NCBI RefSeq assembly: GCF_026151205.1 | Contig: NC_087077.1 | Coordinates: 16,528,983 to 16,592,982, forward strand | From: Bolinopsis microptera | Taxonomy: Eukaryota; Ctenophora; Tentaculata; Lobata; Bolinopsidae | Direction of reading: 5' to 3' | Length of the DNA stretch: 64,000 bases | Shown: in pieces, positions 34,601-43,500 of the stretch | How the letters are laid out: every line of letters begins with the position of its first letter | Position numbering within the stretch: the stretch's first letter is position 1 | Position numbers and translations under genes: made by a program | Notes under the pieces: generated by a model | The model's database searches: none | What the model was told of the DNA's origin: nothing | What the model saw: the letters and a program-made list of their open reading frames with translations, nothing else

Positions 34601-35552
34601 TTGCAAGTTGATCTAAATATAGAAATATTTTAAAGTTTCTAAGAGATGCGGTGGGGTTTATTGATTTTTATTTTTTATAATAATGAACTTTGCTACAGAG
34701 AGAACACCAAGAAAAGGGATGATACTACAAAGTCCAAGTTACGAGAGCTATTGTGTCGAGGAATTCACTGCAGAAATATACATCTTACAGCATTCTTCGT
34801 CATCTAAACTTAAAGTTCGTCTTTATCGATTATCGAAATTAGTTTACTCTATAGTATAATACATAGAAATTGTTCAATTTTATCAGTCGAGTTACAGAAA
34901 CTCAACCTTAACGTTTCAGCTAATATCTAAACATTGTTTTGCTAATTGTTTAGTAAACAATTAGAAACCATATCTGTTGTTTTTATAATGCTATGATTCG
35001 TTAAGTTCCTATCAGAACTCAAGAAATTGGAATATTACCTAATATAATTTTTTTAAAGACAATTTTTCATTACAGTGCTTATTTTGACTTCAGGTGGGAT
35101 TTGAAGCGACAGTTTTTATCGACAGCATAAGACAGACAGTTGAGATAATAAAGATGGAGCGTGAAATAACAACCGGTCAGAAAGCCAAGGTCAGTTTAGG
35201 GTTTAACCAGGTTTATTGCCGGTTTCGTGATTGTCTATACAACCTTATTCAACCAATCTCACTCGGCCCCGGATCAAGCCAAAATTAAGAGCTTCGATTT
35301 CTATAAAAACTTGCCCACTCAATAATATCACCCTTAATAACACCACAAATGTCTCCTCAGGTAAGATTGAAATTTGTACAGTACCCTGATCTCATAGCTG
35401 TTGGTTCCAGACTCTTTTTCAGGAATGGTCGAACTAAAGGAATGGGCACTATAGTTGATATCGTAAAGATAAAAACCCATATAAACAGGACTTCTGATCC
35501 CGTACTTAAATCTTCTAAAAATTCGGAATTAGTTTTGGATGAAGTGAACTAA
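1963..35552 (+). CDS. GTPBP2: GTP-binding protein 2-like translational GTPase, 16 exons, frameshifted in exon 8
   Basis: Member of the GTPBP1/GTPBP2 family of EF-Tu/Hbs1-like GTPases, which work in the cytosol in ribosome-associated quality control. Exons read by splice phase: 1963-2022, 4798-4854, 4958-5062, 6757-6856, 14529-14640, 16032-16242, 26894-27091, 28226-28398, 30002-30104, 30343-30447, 30600-30715, 31058-31133, 33414-33565, 34699-34814, 35094-35189, 35361-35552. All phases agree except exon 8. Predicted length is about 656 residues against roughly 600 in human GTPBP2. Exon 4 contains YKLKLVNP and LVTQMKWRL, a signature of GTPBP2 rather than GTPBP1. G1 is GNVDAGKST (about residues 225-233), the switch-II region reads DLAGSQKYL (about 305), and G4 is TKID (about 361). 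The C-terminal beta-barrel segments follow in the last four exons. The ATG at 1963 opens exon 1 after an acceptor at 1904-1906. The extra G at 28346-28348 puts a TGA in frame; see findings. Assignment is sure; intactness is not. Confidence 0.93.
2369..4698. mobile_element. Fold-back-type element with poly-G/poly-C ends and TTTAAA duplication
   Basis: The element opens with about 41 G (2369-2409) and closes with about 33 C (4666-4698). Just inside, TGTCACGTCCGTCTATGTCC on the left is matched in reverse complement on the right. TTTAAA flanks both sides (2363-2368, 4699-4704), consistent with a 6-bp target-site duplication. Inside are inverted 10-bp subrepeat arrays, GGACATAGGC-like at about 2452-2550 and TGTCCGCCAA-like at about 4410-4603, around a 1.6-kb polypyrimidine tract. 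No transposase seen. It lies in GTPBP2 intron 1. Confidence 0.7.
2688..4286. repeat. CCT/AGTCCTCC polypyrimidine low-complexity tract
   Basis: About 1.6 kb of almost pure pyrimidine on the + strand built from CCTCCT and CAGTCCTCCTC units, with larger internal duplications; the stretch near 2715-2830 is nearly repeated at 3510-3630 and 4130-4240. It produces spurious Ser/Pro/Leu open frames. It is the core of the inverted-repeat element around it and could form triplex or other non-B DNA. Confidence 0.9.
6868..7075. repeat. AATTAATATAATAAC tandem repeat
   Basis: A 15-bp AT-only unit repeated about 10 times with small variants, starting about 12 bp after the GTPBP2 exon 4 donor. Confidence 0.9.
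7798..9664. mobile_element. hAT-like non-autonomous element with CCCGGT arrays
   Basis: The ends are inverted repeats beginning CAGGAGGTGACCGGGA. The 8-bp sequence ATAGTATA occurs on both flanks (7790-7797 and 9665-9672). An 8-bp duplication with CAG-starting ends is the hAT-superfamily pattern. Both subterminal regions carry arrays of CCCGGT in the same orientation (7840-7985, 9405-9650). No transposase frame is visible. The centre has been invaded by a second element (8175-9118). Sits in GTPBP2 intron 4. Confidence 0.85.
8175..9118. mobile_element. Inverted-repeat element nested inside the hAT-like element
   Basis: Long terminal inverted repeats of about 125 bp built from ACTCTAGGGCGTA-like units occupy 8175-8305 and about 8992-9118. 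The flanks share AAACTAAC (8167-8174 and 9119-9126), an 8-bp target-site duplication. The 0.7-kb middle has short open frames with no recognised product. It lies inside the element at 7798-9664, so it inserted later. Confidence 0.85.
10805..11046 (+). ncRNA. Hairpin-rich repeat copy A, candidate structured RNA
   Basis: First of four close copies. In order it contains the self-complementary GGAAATATTTCC, a hairpin CCTCTC/GAGAGG, a longer stem pairing GTGATACATTGCACTG with CAGTGTGATCTATC, a CTCCTT-type hairpin, and GGAGAGATTCTCTCC, followed by a T-rich end. No open reading frame. Strand is inferred from the terminal T run, which would suit RNA polymerase III termination. A short mobile repeat (SINE/MITE) is the main alternative. 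Confidence 0.5.
11157..11393 (+). ncRNA. Hairpin-rich repeat copy B, candidate structured RNA
   Basis: Second copy, with the same series of stems and a T run (CTTTTT) at the end. The fourth hairpin is AAGGAG/CTCCTT here but differs in copy A, so pairing is kept while bases change. A conserved segment, GGACAGT then GCAGTGAAAAAAG, lies about 70-80 bp upstream and recurs before copy C. Confidence 0.5.
12201..12533 (-). CDS. Secreted Cys-rich peptide precursor with dibasic cleavage sites
   Basis: A 110-residue single-exon reading frame on the strand opposite GTPBP2, inside intron 4. It starts with a clear signal peptide ([16 protein letters not shown], ending near residue 21). The rest contains three Lys-Arg sites, each preceded by Glu (LEKR, MEKR, IEKR), which would release three segments rich in Cys pairs: CGNGC, then [15 protein letters not shown], then NCPEDC. 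The repeated CPExC motif and regular dibasic spacing look like a preprohormone or other processed secreted peptide. The product family is not recognised; neuropeptide-like, antimicrobial or toxin-like roles are all possible and none is shown. The stop is at 12201-12203. An upstream untranslated exon cannot be excluded. Confidence 0.6.
   Translation of the reverse strand: MLTVILSMTFLALTTLQDVSAVKARNIVEKLEKRGGCGNGCIRSVEATPMEKRSITEYNCPEGCIPVECPYRCTREAHRDQTHIEKRASAKNCPEDCVMDRGDGYREDVP
13081..13194 (+). ncRNA. Degenerate partial copy of the hairpin-rich repeat
   Basis: Retains TACATTGCACTG, an ACAGTGT partner strand and the final TCTCTCCAACTTTT, but is shorter and diverged from the four full copies. 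Probably a decayed relic. Confidence 0.4.
13451..13682 (+). ncRNA. Hairpin-rich repeat copy C, candidate structured RNA
   Basis: Full copy beginning ACACAAGGAAATATTTCC and ending AACTTTTC. The fourth hairpin reads AGGAG/CTCCT. Upstream, at about 13360-13385, it shares the GGACAGT and GCAGTGAAAAAAG block with copy B. Confidence 0.5.
13987..14220 (+). ncRNA. Hairpin-rich repeat copy D, candidate structured RNA
   Basis: Nearly identical to copy A over about 230 bp, ending AACTTTT. It ends about 300 bp before GTPBP2 exon 5 and lacks an obvious copy of the upstream block seen before copies B and C. Confidence 0.5.
14655..15048. repeat. 31-bp minisatellite, about 12.5 copies
   Basis: The unit is GATTCTGGGGCTTGTTTTGA followed by CACGTGACAGT, with few substitutions. 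Because 31 is not a multiple of three, all three minus-strand frames stay open and yield spurious repetitive proteins. It begins about 15 bp after the exon 5 donor of GTPBP2. Confidence 0.95.
15049..17731. other. GTPBP2 intron sequence around exon 6
   Basis: Apart from GTPBP2 exon 6 (16032-16242) I see no coding or structured feature. Open frames here are short and lack codon or family signals. Confidence 0.5.
17732..18814 (-). CDS. F-box protein, four exons, nested in a GTPBP2 intron
   Basis: Complete 181-residue protein on the strand opposite the host gene. Exons: 18713-18814, 18377-18554, 18138-18217, 17732-17917; all junctions are GT-AG and in phase. The ATG at 18814 is preceded by an in-frame TAA. 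Residues about 12-58 form an F-box: [13 protein letters not shown], then LQLSLVCHDF and [12 protein letters not shown]-box proteins bind SKP1 and recruit substrates to SCF ubiquitin ligases. The segment after the F-box ([18 protein letters not shown]) is loosely like FBXO31, but the protein is much shorter and lacks the rest of that family, so no orthologue is named. The C-terminal third is charged and unfamiliar. Confidence 0.85.
20051..21197. mobile_element. Inverted-repeat element with TA duplication, TTTTGTCA motifs
   Basis: The ends are inverted repeats reading GGGTAARGCACRTAATTTTG (R is A or G), flanked by TA on each side. The motif TGACAAAATTAGGT recurs internally in both orientations. 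No open frame of note. The TA duplication suggests a Tc1/mariner-type non-autonomous element. Confidence 0.65.
21205..21251. repeat. Perfect 18-bp inverted repeat
   Basis: TTAACAAAGCGCTACATA is followed after 11 nt by its exact reverse complement. It sits directly beside the right end of the TA-flanked element. Likely a tiny hairpin repeat; no gene association seen. Confidence 0.85.
21776..22660. repeat. About 280-bp tandem repeat, three copies
   Basis: Three head-to-tail copies marked by GGAGCTCCCGCTTCCGAG and by ATCGTGTATCGAAG, within the hAT element. Long minus-strand open frames here are by-products of the repetition. Confidence 0.8.
22672..22912. repeat. GTTGACCAGTAGACATA tandem array
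   Basis: Short alternating units (AAAGTTGACCAGTAGACATA, AAACTTGACCAGACGACAT) repeated about 12 times inside the hAT element. Confidence 0.9.
23030..23254 (+). pseudogene. Truncated BED-finger (CGGBP1/hAT transposase-like) reading frame
   Basis: An open frame containing [14 protein letters not shown], then [24 protein letters not shown] and DHIRNNHG. The pattern ([17 protein letters not shown]) matches the N-terminal BED-type zinc finger of hAT transposases and the related CGGBP1. It stops after about 75 residues without the catalytic region, and lies inside an element with hAT ends, so it is best read as the remnant of the element's own transposase. Confidence 0.6.
24336..25546. repeat. 1.2-kb tandem duplication, copy 1
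   Basis: Nearly identical to 25680-26885, with only a few indels (for example near 25095-25130 and 25375). Contains CCCGATTTACCGC-like motifs and a 127-codon open frame with no known relatives. Both copies lie in GTPBP2 intron 6. Confidence 0.9.
25680..26885. repeat. 1.2-kb tandem duplication, copy 2, abutting GTPBP2 exon 7
   Basis: Second copy, ending eight bases before the exon start at 26894, so it supplies sequence just upstream of the polypyrimidine tract and acceptor. The open frame of copy 1 is broken here by a small deletion, arguing against a coding role. Confidence 0.9.
27092..29204. other. GTPBP2 introns 7-8
   Basis: Apart from exon 8, only short repeats: a duplicated 33-bp unit at about 27650-27715 (GTGTATGTTCCTACAGGAAT) and GA-rich runs at about 27515 and 27825. 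No further coding exon seen. Confidence 0.5.
28226..28398 (+). other. GTPBP2: GTPBP2 exon 8 with +1 frameshift
   Basis: This exon encodes the end of the G-domain switch-II segment. Reading from the phase set by exon 7 gives [17 protein letters not shown], then a TGA. Removing one G from the GGG at 28346-28348 restores a family-like continuation ([14 protein letters not shown]) that joins exon 9 in the right phase. Exon length is 173 bp; 172 would keep frame. Either a real one-base insertion or a sequencing error in a G run. Confidence 0.85.
29205..29760. repeat. Inverted TCAGGG/CCCTGA hexamer arrays with CAATTGACCCC repeats
   Basis: GGGTCA repeated about 20 times (29329-29454) faces CCCTGA repeated about 20 times (29631-29760), so the two arrays are inverted. 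Between them are AACAGTTGTTCATGA-type short palindromic repeats; to the left are GACAATTGACCCC units with their own inversions. The whole could fold into one long hairpin. TCAGGG is a known variant of the TTAGGG telomere hexamer, and CCCTAA occurs at the right edge. Confidence 0.85.
30785..30895. repeat. TTTACAGG-type short tandem repeat
   Basis: Repeats of GGTTTACA(A)GGTTTACAG in GTPBP2 intron 11. Contains several CAG trinucleotides after pyrimidines but is followed by no coding exon. Confidence 0.8.
31134..33413. other. GTPBP2 intron 12 with degenerate inverted and homopolymer repeats
   Basis: No coding exon seen. Diverged inverted repeats GTCGCGATTAGATTACGACC (about 31768) and their complement (about 32000-32033) suggest an old MITE. 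G22 at 32379-32400 and C20 at 32848-32867 bracket imperfect repeats with ACTAACTGTTTTTCTGGGAA and CCCACCC; no clear target duplication was found there. Confidence 0.5.
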
Positions 35553-35661
35553 TTGGTACTGGAAAAAAGTATCTCGCGCTCTTAGGGATTTTACCGTGAT
35601 TTGGGCTGAAAATTCTAAAGTTAGATCTGATTTCCATAAGATCGTTTTTTACCCGTGATCT

Positions 35662-35667
35662 AATAAA
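35662..35667 (+). terminator. Candidate poly(A) signal of GTPBP2
   Basis: A canonical AATAAA lies about 110 bp after the GTPBP2 stop codon at 35550-35552. It is the first such hexamer downstream on the + strand. Position fits a 3'-end signal, but the hexamer is common in AT-rich DNA. Confidence 0.5.
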
Positions 35668-36237
35668 AGGACTTTAAAGATATTCTTTTGTTTGAACAAT
35701 GGAGGTGATTCAAATTTTGAGCCTCGCATGATTTTACAGTCTCCAACACGCTGATTATAAAATGGGATTTGATTCTGTCACCGATATTATGAGCTTAAAC
35801 ATTCTCATTACTGATTCAGTATCTTCTTGTATACCTTAAAACGACCTATTTTTCATTTGTATATGCTACTTTACTGCATGCTTATTACATTTTTTTATAG
35901 TTATATGGTTGTTCTAAGCCATGATAAGAAAATGATTTTCTTACGAGCTTTAATGTTCAGAACTAATATGTACAGTTAAGAAATTAAATTAAATTAACGC
36001 TGCTTTTAAATCGTTTAAAAGTAATTTATTATTCTCGCAGCCCCTTCAATTACTATTTTGTTTTATGTTAAATATCATCTATGAACCATGTAGTTTCCTA
36101 AGAAATGACGAATTCTTCAACGTTGTAACAAATGTTTCTTTGCTTCTATTCGTGCAAAACTATAAAATATAAAACATACCCTGAAAACTTCAAAATAGCG
36201 ACCTGACCTAGCTCTCAAAAATGAAACCAACAACATA
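35668..36237. other. Intergenic between GTPBP2 and the amine oxidase
   Basis: Convergent gene ends. AT-rich unique-looking sequence; no feature recognised. Confidence 0.5.
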
Positions 36238-36243
36238 TTTATT
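36238..36243 (-). terminator. Candidate poly(A) signal of the amine oxidase gene
   Basis: TTTATT on the + strand reads AATAAA on the gene strand, about 180 bp after the stop codon. Placement is plausible. Confidence 0.4.
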
Positions 36244-36422
36244 GTTCGTGAACTTCTTGATAATTCTGCATCGGATATCACAGCAAATCTCGGCTAATTG
36301 TTCTCCTCCAACCAAACTTGAGTATGATGCTTCTCTCTCATTTCTATAACCACTATATTCTTCTGCCTTCAGGCCAGCTGATTTCTTGTCTCCAATGTCT
36401 CCGCATGTTCCTACTGACACTC

Positions 36423-39334
36423 CTAAGACGTGTTTTTGAGCAGTGCCTCCACAGCCTCCTTAGTGGACATGAGACTACCCTCCACCCAACCTTGGAACTC
36501 ACTCCAAGCTTCGTTACACACGAATACGTTGCTATCTGGGAATGGCTTCACTATTTGGCGTCTCACAGTTCTGAGGAAATTTCTGTTAATTAAACTAAGA
36601 AAAGGGCATATTACTAATACTAGTTATTTAGCAAACTTCTTCTTGCTGAGTGTATCTCATACCGTATTAATGTGGCGTGGACTACTTGTGGTTTGGGGCA
36701 GTACTGATACCCTCTTCTAGTTCTATTTAAACGCGTTTTTAAACGTATTTTAACGTACCTGTCGTCAACATCTCTCTTCCACTGGTGTATCGCTACTGGG
36801 TTCGTGTTGTCAGCGTCCCCTGCCCATTTAGTGTACGTCGTCAAAACCTAAGGAGGTCAGTACCTTCAGTGTTAGTTCTCTATTTAATCAAGGATTGTAC
36901 CGTGGGTATTGACGCGGACAGCGAATTCTGAATAATAATGGATATCCTTGCCATAATTTCCAGATGCCCCTTATTCAATTTCAATGGACTAGTCTTTGTC
37001 ATCTACACCAATATCATGCCTGGCCTAAATCAGTTCATTTTCTAAAGTCAAGGAATGTGAATAGAAATGATTGGTGTCTTTGCATATCGTAAATAATTAA
37101 AAGTATCTATATTTAGTAGTACAACTACAATGTAGATACAATATAGATTCTACATCACTAACCGGATAAGGGATGTTCTTGACATTGAACAGCAATCTGA
37201 GCTCCCTCAATGCCTCCTGAACCACCTCTAAGGAAGCAGCTTTCAACTCCGGGTACTTCTCTTGTAGATCAGAAGTAAAGACCCCTGGCAAGTGCTGTAA
37301 GTCACTCCAGAAACCGGAGTTCTCCACGTCACAGTAGATGGTCAGGGCACAGAGGTGAGGGTCGATTATTGCGTCCTCATCTTTAATGTTCGGGTAGAAC
37401 GGGTACACCTGCCACGAGTTTATAATAATGGTTAGTTTCACTGATTTGTTATTAAACAGAATTATAGATTGCTATTAGTATTAGCTAATCCTTATGTATA
37501 CAGTCATGAAACTTCAAGCTAACCTATACTATGATAAACGATTATGAAGCATGTTCTTTGAGCTGAATTAAGCTGTAAAAATAATACTAATATTAAGCTG
37601 TAAATTCTATAACCTGGGCAGGTCTCTGAAACTAACCTGTGCTATGGGCAGGTCTGTGGAACTAACCTGTGCTATGGACAGGTCTGTGGAACTAACCTGT
37701 GCTATGGGCAGGTATGTGAAACTAACCTGTGCTATGGGCAGGTCTGTGAAACTAACCTGTGTTATTGGCAGGTATGTGAAACTAACCTGTGCTATGGGCA
37801 GGTCTGTTGTGCTACTCCCGTACATCCTACAGTCTCCGTGATCCTTGTTCCACCAAGACTCATCAAAGTACAGGTTTATCTTTGTCATGTTAATGTCCAC
37901 CACAGAGTTTATCAACTCCCGGAACTTTGTGTAACCGTGGTGGGGGATTTTTGTAATTTCGATGCTCTCAATGGATTTCCTGGGGATTGCAAGAATGAGC
38001 TCCTTTGCTTTAATCTTTTTGATGTTACCGTCGTCTTTGGAGATATCTTTCATTGACAGCTCCGTGCCAAAGTCCCCAATAAGTTTACCCGCCCCTCCAG
38101 CTAGTTTAATATTTGTAACTTGCTGATTTAGCCACACCCAATTGTCACCAGCCGCGCCATCCTGTCCAAGCAGGTTGTTAATACCAGCTTCAAGTGCCTC
38201 TATCAAAGCGCTGAATCCATAAGTGAAGCAGTAAAAGGAGTCTGACATGGCCTTGTGTGTTCTATCCATCTGGATGATTGTACCTGCATTACCTCTACCT
38301 AAGGTAAAGCTCTGGAACCCTTGCATCTCTAGCATCCTAATGCATCCCTGAGAGTAACCCATAACTGTCATTAAGGACCTCATAGTGTACCGATATATTG
38401 GAACGTTGTTCCAACTGAAGTATTTCCTGAAATTGTACCAATAATCCGTGTCCTGGATAAGTCGGATCTTTGAATCATCCTGCTGCTTCAGCACGATTGC
38501 TGCCTTTTTGTCGCCGAGAAAACTAATGAGTTGTGGATAGTTCTCTTTAAGTATTTTCTCGTACACCTCCGCAAAAATTTGATCGGGAGAACGATCACGT
38601 TCCCGTTTATCCAGAGAGAATATATTCGTCCAAACCCCAGGATTTTGTTGGGCATACCAGGAAGAGAAATTTTGTCCACTAAACATCTGTTTCCTGAAGT
38701 CCACATTACCCTCGGGGACCATTTTGAAACGCTCAATATTATACATTTTAACATCGAATGGCCGTAAATTTACAATAAGATCAACGAGACACGGCATAAC
38801 CTGCTCTTTAGATGGTTTCATTTCCTTTTCTTCGTCTAGTTGGATGCAGAACCTCATCCCCCCTTCCTCGCAAGCTACAAAAGCCGTGCTGCTGTTAGTA
38901 TCGGGTGATCTGCTGTATTTTGGGTCCTTGATGATATCCGTTCGGAGCCTTCCTCCGATGATTCCTGATTGCTCTATCATGCGGATCTTCTTGGTTTTGT
39001 AATCAGGTCGTTGTGTAAGGATTGTGAAGAGTGCATAGAGCCCTGATACTCCCGAGCCAACTATCACTAGATCGTACTCCTCTGGTTCATCTTCCTTGAT
39101 CTTATCCTGCTCTGACTGGATTGTTGACTTCTCCTTTTGAGAACCCTCTGGTACTACCTTGCTCGTTGATTTCTTCGGAGTGTTTATCAGTACAAATTCT
39201 CCTAATTTGCTACTTTCATTGCCACTACCACTACCGAGCAGACTCAGCACTTCGATATCACGGTCATCATGGAGCAGCTCCAAATCCATGCTTTGAGGTA
39301 AATAATACAAAACGTCCGCACAAATTACTGACAA
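36423..39334 (-). CDS. Flavin amine oxidase of the L-amino-acid oxidase type, four exons
   Basis: Flavoenzyme expected to oxidatively deaminate L-amino acids to oxo acids, ammonia and hydrogen peroxide. Exons: 37787-39334, 37163-37408, 36759-36847, 36423-36570; GT-AG, phases agree, about 675 residues from the first ATG or 660 from the Met at 39289. The Rossmann FAD motif is YDLVIVGSGVSGLYAL (residues 87-102), followed by the GGRLRT segment. The C terminus has VFVCNEAWSEFQGWVEG, the conserved FAD-contact block of this family. The first 85 residues are acidic and low-complexity with no signal peptide, so the enzyme is probably intracellular. A large 1.5-kb first exon is unusual among its neighbours. 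Substrate cannot be deduced. Confidence 0.88.
37613..37806. repeat. 30-bp repeats duplicating an exon-intron junction
   Basis: Six to seven copies of a 30-bp unit, each containing CTAACCTGTGCTATGGGCAG on the + strand. On the gene strand each unit carries the end of amine-oxidase exon 1 (CTGCCCATAGCACAG) followed by GTTAGT, a usable donor. The first junction, ending the exon at 37787, gives the best protein continuation into exon 2. Confidence 0.88.
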
Positions 39335-40506
39335 AACTCATAAAGTGGACTATAATATTGACAACATCGGAATCTATTTATACTTTCAAGCCAACCACAA
39401 CTGTTAGAGACACATGGACAAAACTGCACCACTTTCCTTTTCTTATCTCTAACATGTTTAGTGACGTTGGAGCATATTGTACGGTACTTTGGAATTTATT
39501 ATCAGTTGATTTACTGGAAAATATTGCACATGACAAACTTATTTAATTTGCTGGTCACGAATTTCCGCGTAACATCTATATAAACTCGTGAGAAATTGTC
39601 AGAATCACATACTTCTTAGGACAGGTTCATGCACAGTTTATTTTACATTCTTGCACTTTGAGAACTTAAATTGTTCTGTCAAATGAGCTTAATCATGTTA
39701 ATGAAACATTGCTGAATATTTAAATCTAGGATGAAGAAGATTGAAAGGTCCTGAAGGTTTTGTCTTTTAGTTCACAATGAAACATAATTTGTTGATAAGC
39801 TTGGCTCCATAAGATTATACAGTTTCGGATAACAAGCAAAATTTTACTACTGAACTTTATCGAAACGCTAAAAAATGTCAAAAGTGAACAGTTTCGTCAA
39901 CCATTTTGGGGAATTAAAAATCTGTATGCGTAAAATAGCTTCTAATAGGATTACCACTAGGAAATACTTTTGCCACAGCAATTTGCGGCGTACAATTTTC
40001 TTTTAAAAGTGGTAACATGTCGCCCTTGATCATCATTTTGTGTGTCTGAGATGGCTCTAAAGACACTCTAAAATTCACATCAGTTCAACTAAACTGTCCA
40101 GTATACATATTAAAAAGAACTACGAAACAGTCCTCAAAACTTAATCTCAAAATACCATATCTCAGTCTCATTTAGAGTCATTATCTCCATGAGTTTACAC
40201 CATTACTCAAGCTCATAAATCTGAACAATCACGTTTGGATCTCATTCAACTTAAATATCCTGTGCAATTCACACCACTGAATTATAATATCCTTCTCATT
40301 GCAGGTTAACTTCGGAGTTCAAATGCTTTCCAACAAACGCCGTGACTTTCTCTGATGATAATATTTGGTTAGTTGGATGCTGATGAGTAGATTTTGCAGT
40401 TTAGGGCAGTTAAAATGAAGAGTGAATTACATTTTTAGTTATGAAATTTCCGCGAAGTGAACGAGCAGTCACAGTTACCCGTTAGGGTTAAATATTATTA
40501 TTATTA
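39335..40506. other. Intergenic between amine oxidase and SLC7 transporter
   Basis: About 1.2 kb upstream of the oxidase and downstream of the transporter, both on the - strand. It should contain the oxidase promoter. No coding exon or strong motif recognised. Confidence 0.5.
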
Positions 40507-43500
40507 TCAACACATCAAGCACAAACCTGAGAAATTGACGAGAGCCTGGATCCTGTACTTCTTGTTGACACAAGCGAAGTAGACGGGGATACCGCCCACT
40601 ATGGTTATAGCCAGCCACAAGGCGTTCATAGCCCGGGTATCGCTGAACCAGGGGATGATAAACATGTAGATACCAAAGGTGGCGGTTATCATGGGGAATA
40701 TCAGCCACACCTGGGGGTAGTTTAGATAAGCTAAGATATGAAGATGTGCAGTTTTTATTTTAATGAATCCGGAATATGACCAGCTAGATAATCCTGTGAA
40801 TTAAACAAAGATTTGTCGGAGAAATTGTAGTGAAACCCTGATCTTGACGAAAGTATTCATTGTTCTCATTCATATTTAGTTCGAACACAAAAGCGACCAG
40901 CAACATCTCTAACCTTATCCAACAAAAATCTGTCTATTCACAAAGATATTGTAAAAAATCCAAGTATTTAAGATACTAAAGAAAGATATATGTGAACACT
41001 AACCTTAATAGGTCTCGGATGGTTTGGTTTAGTGTACCTCATCACAATGACCCCGATAGAGCACAGAGTGGTGAATGCAAAGCTGGTGTAGGTGGCTGAG
41101 TTTATCAAGCTTGACAAGTCACCCACTAACACAAACAGTGTCGTCGCTAAAAACTGAAATATTATCATTGGAAATTTAGATTCTAATTACAAACAACAAC
41201 ATGCAGTTGATCTGTTTCGTTTTGATTGATATTCTGATGAATTTGACTGTATTCTGTATATCATGATAAATCAATAATACCGAAAAACAAATACGAAGAG
41301 GTGACAACTTCTTAAAGATTTTTTAACTTTTGAAACTGAAGCTACCATATTTTACCATGTAGAAGAGAGCAAATACTGGTGTTCTGAAGCGCTTGCTGAT
41401 GAGACCGAAAACCCCTGGGAGAACACCCTGAGCGCCTGCTGCTTGTAGATAACGACTTGTTCCCAACAGTGAACACATAGTGTTTCCTGCAACCAGTTAT
41501 TAATGTTAATCTAAATCTCTGATTGTTAGTTTATACAGTTTGAACTCATGTACTGTTGCGTAGTGAAGATTATACTATTTGTCACCATCCCTTATGCATC
41601 AATCGAGCTACCAAACAGTGCCCGAAATGCCGAATTGAAACGGGATAGGTTGCTAATCCGAAATAAAAGATAATAAAAACGAGATAGTAATGATCTTACC
41701 GAGTGCGGAGACTGCTACTGCAACAGCAAAGAATATTACTCCACTTTCCCCAAGATACACTCTAGCAGCCTCCTGCAAGGAGTATTCTGTAATGCTTGGG
41801 CCTCCAAAACTTAAAACAGTAAACTATAAATTCTTAAGTGAGTAAGATCTTAAGTGTACTCTTAAGAGTACACTAGAAAAATTCTGCTCTTTGAAATATG
41901 GCCAATATACCGTATCCAATATTCCTCCAAAGTGATGAGCTTTGGAACAGATCACTGAGAAACAAGGTCAGAATGAAAGATTCAATGTAACTCACACTGG
42001 CAACAGCAACTGTAGCAGTATTCATGGTATTCATATCAAGGACAGCGTGATAGCTGATCACAGTGAGCATGTAGAAGAATGTTACTATCGCTACCGACAA
42101 CCCAACTATCTTTGGTAAGATCCTGGAGACATTGTGTTTATTATTAGATAATCAGGAACATCATAAAACTGTCAATGATAATGGACATTAAGATCGCCGA
42201 AATAAATTCGTTACATCCATTCAAGATGTAATGATTAACAATATCTTTATGGTTAATTAAATCAGTCGATAAATAAAAACACTCACGAGGGATCCTTCAC
42301 TTCTCCGAGCAGAATACAAACCACGTTCCTAAAAATTAGGAACATTAACTCCACCCCTCAGATTATTAAATCTATAAATTTCAGGATACAAAAGATGATT
42401 TCGAACCCCTTACTCAATACTGATGAATCAAAAAGCAGAATGATAAGTATAACTTAAGTAAGTTATATTCATCTTAATGACTTACCAGCCGTTGTAAGAC
42501 CATAAAACAGAGTTCCAAGCATTGCCCCACTGTTCAGGATTCCAGTTGGTTCCATTAAAACCTTGACTTATATTCTCAAACTCACCTATGCAATTAATAA
42601 AAAATAACCATTATTATCGGAGAGCGTACAACAAAGCAGATTATGTAAAAATCACCGGTTTAGTTATCACAAACCTTTACTAAGTTTGAAGATTCCGAGA
42701 GCAATTATAACTGATACAGATATAAGCTTTGCCGCCGTCATCACGTTGATTATTTTTAACGTCACTTTCGGATATATCATGATTATTGCAATTATCGCCG
42801 CTGAAATTGATAATTGTAAATTATCAAAGTTTGTCAATATCATCAGGACAACCCTCTTGAGAATAAAATGGGACAAAATGTTCGCCAATATGGGACAAAA
42901 ATAAGACACTCATCCTCTATCATCACCATATAGAAGGAACTGCAATTCTAATTGCAATTCTAATGTTAACTGCTTTAAGTGCTACACAGTTTGTTATCGC
43001 CACCATTTGTACTTCCACTTCCAACAGTGCCGTTATAGGTGTGCAAATGCAGGCATCCTTATACGTAATCCGATAAGTTTGGTGACATACAAACATATTA
43101 TGGTTGTGCCACATGAATATGATAAGAATAATCTTTTAGTTTGATGATTTTATCTGCATACGATTGTCTCATTTTTTCCTCAATTTTTCCTCAATTTTGA
43201 AATTGCGGAAAAGTTTAGAAAGAAGAATTTGTAGTATATAATTCCAGTATAACTAGAACAACCTTAACCACTTACTTAATACTAAAATACACACAGCTTT
43301 GTCCAGTATCCAAGGAGGAGCTTCTCCTTGCTTAGCGTCGTAGAATATCGCCCAAAAGTATTTCGAGAACGATAGAAACTGGATAGCTCGCCCTTAAAAG
43401 ATTCAATATGTTATTATTATTGGTTTTAATACTTTCAACACTACTATAACATAACAAATAATTTGAGGAGGTTCTCTCAAGATGATTTTTATATCGAAGA

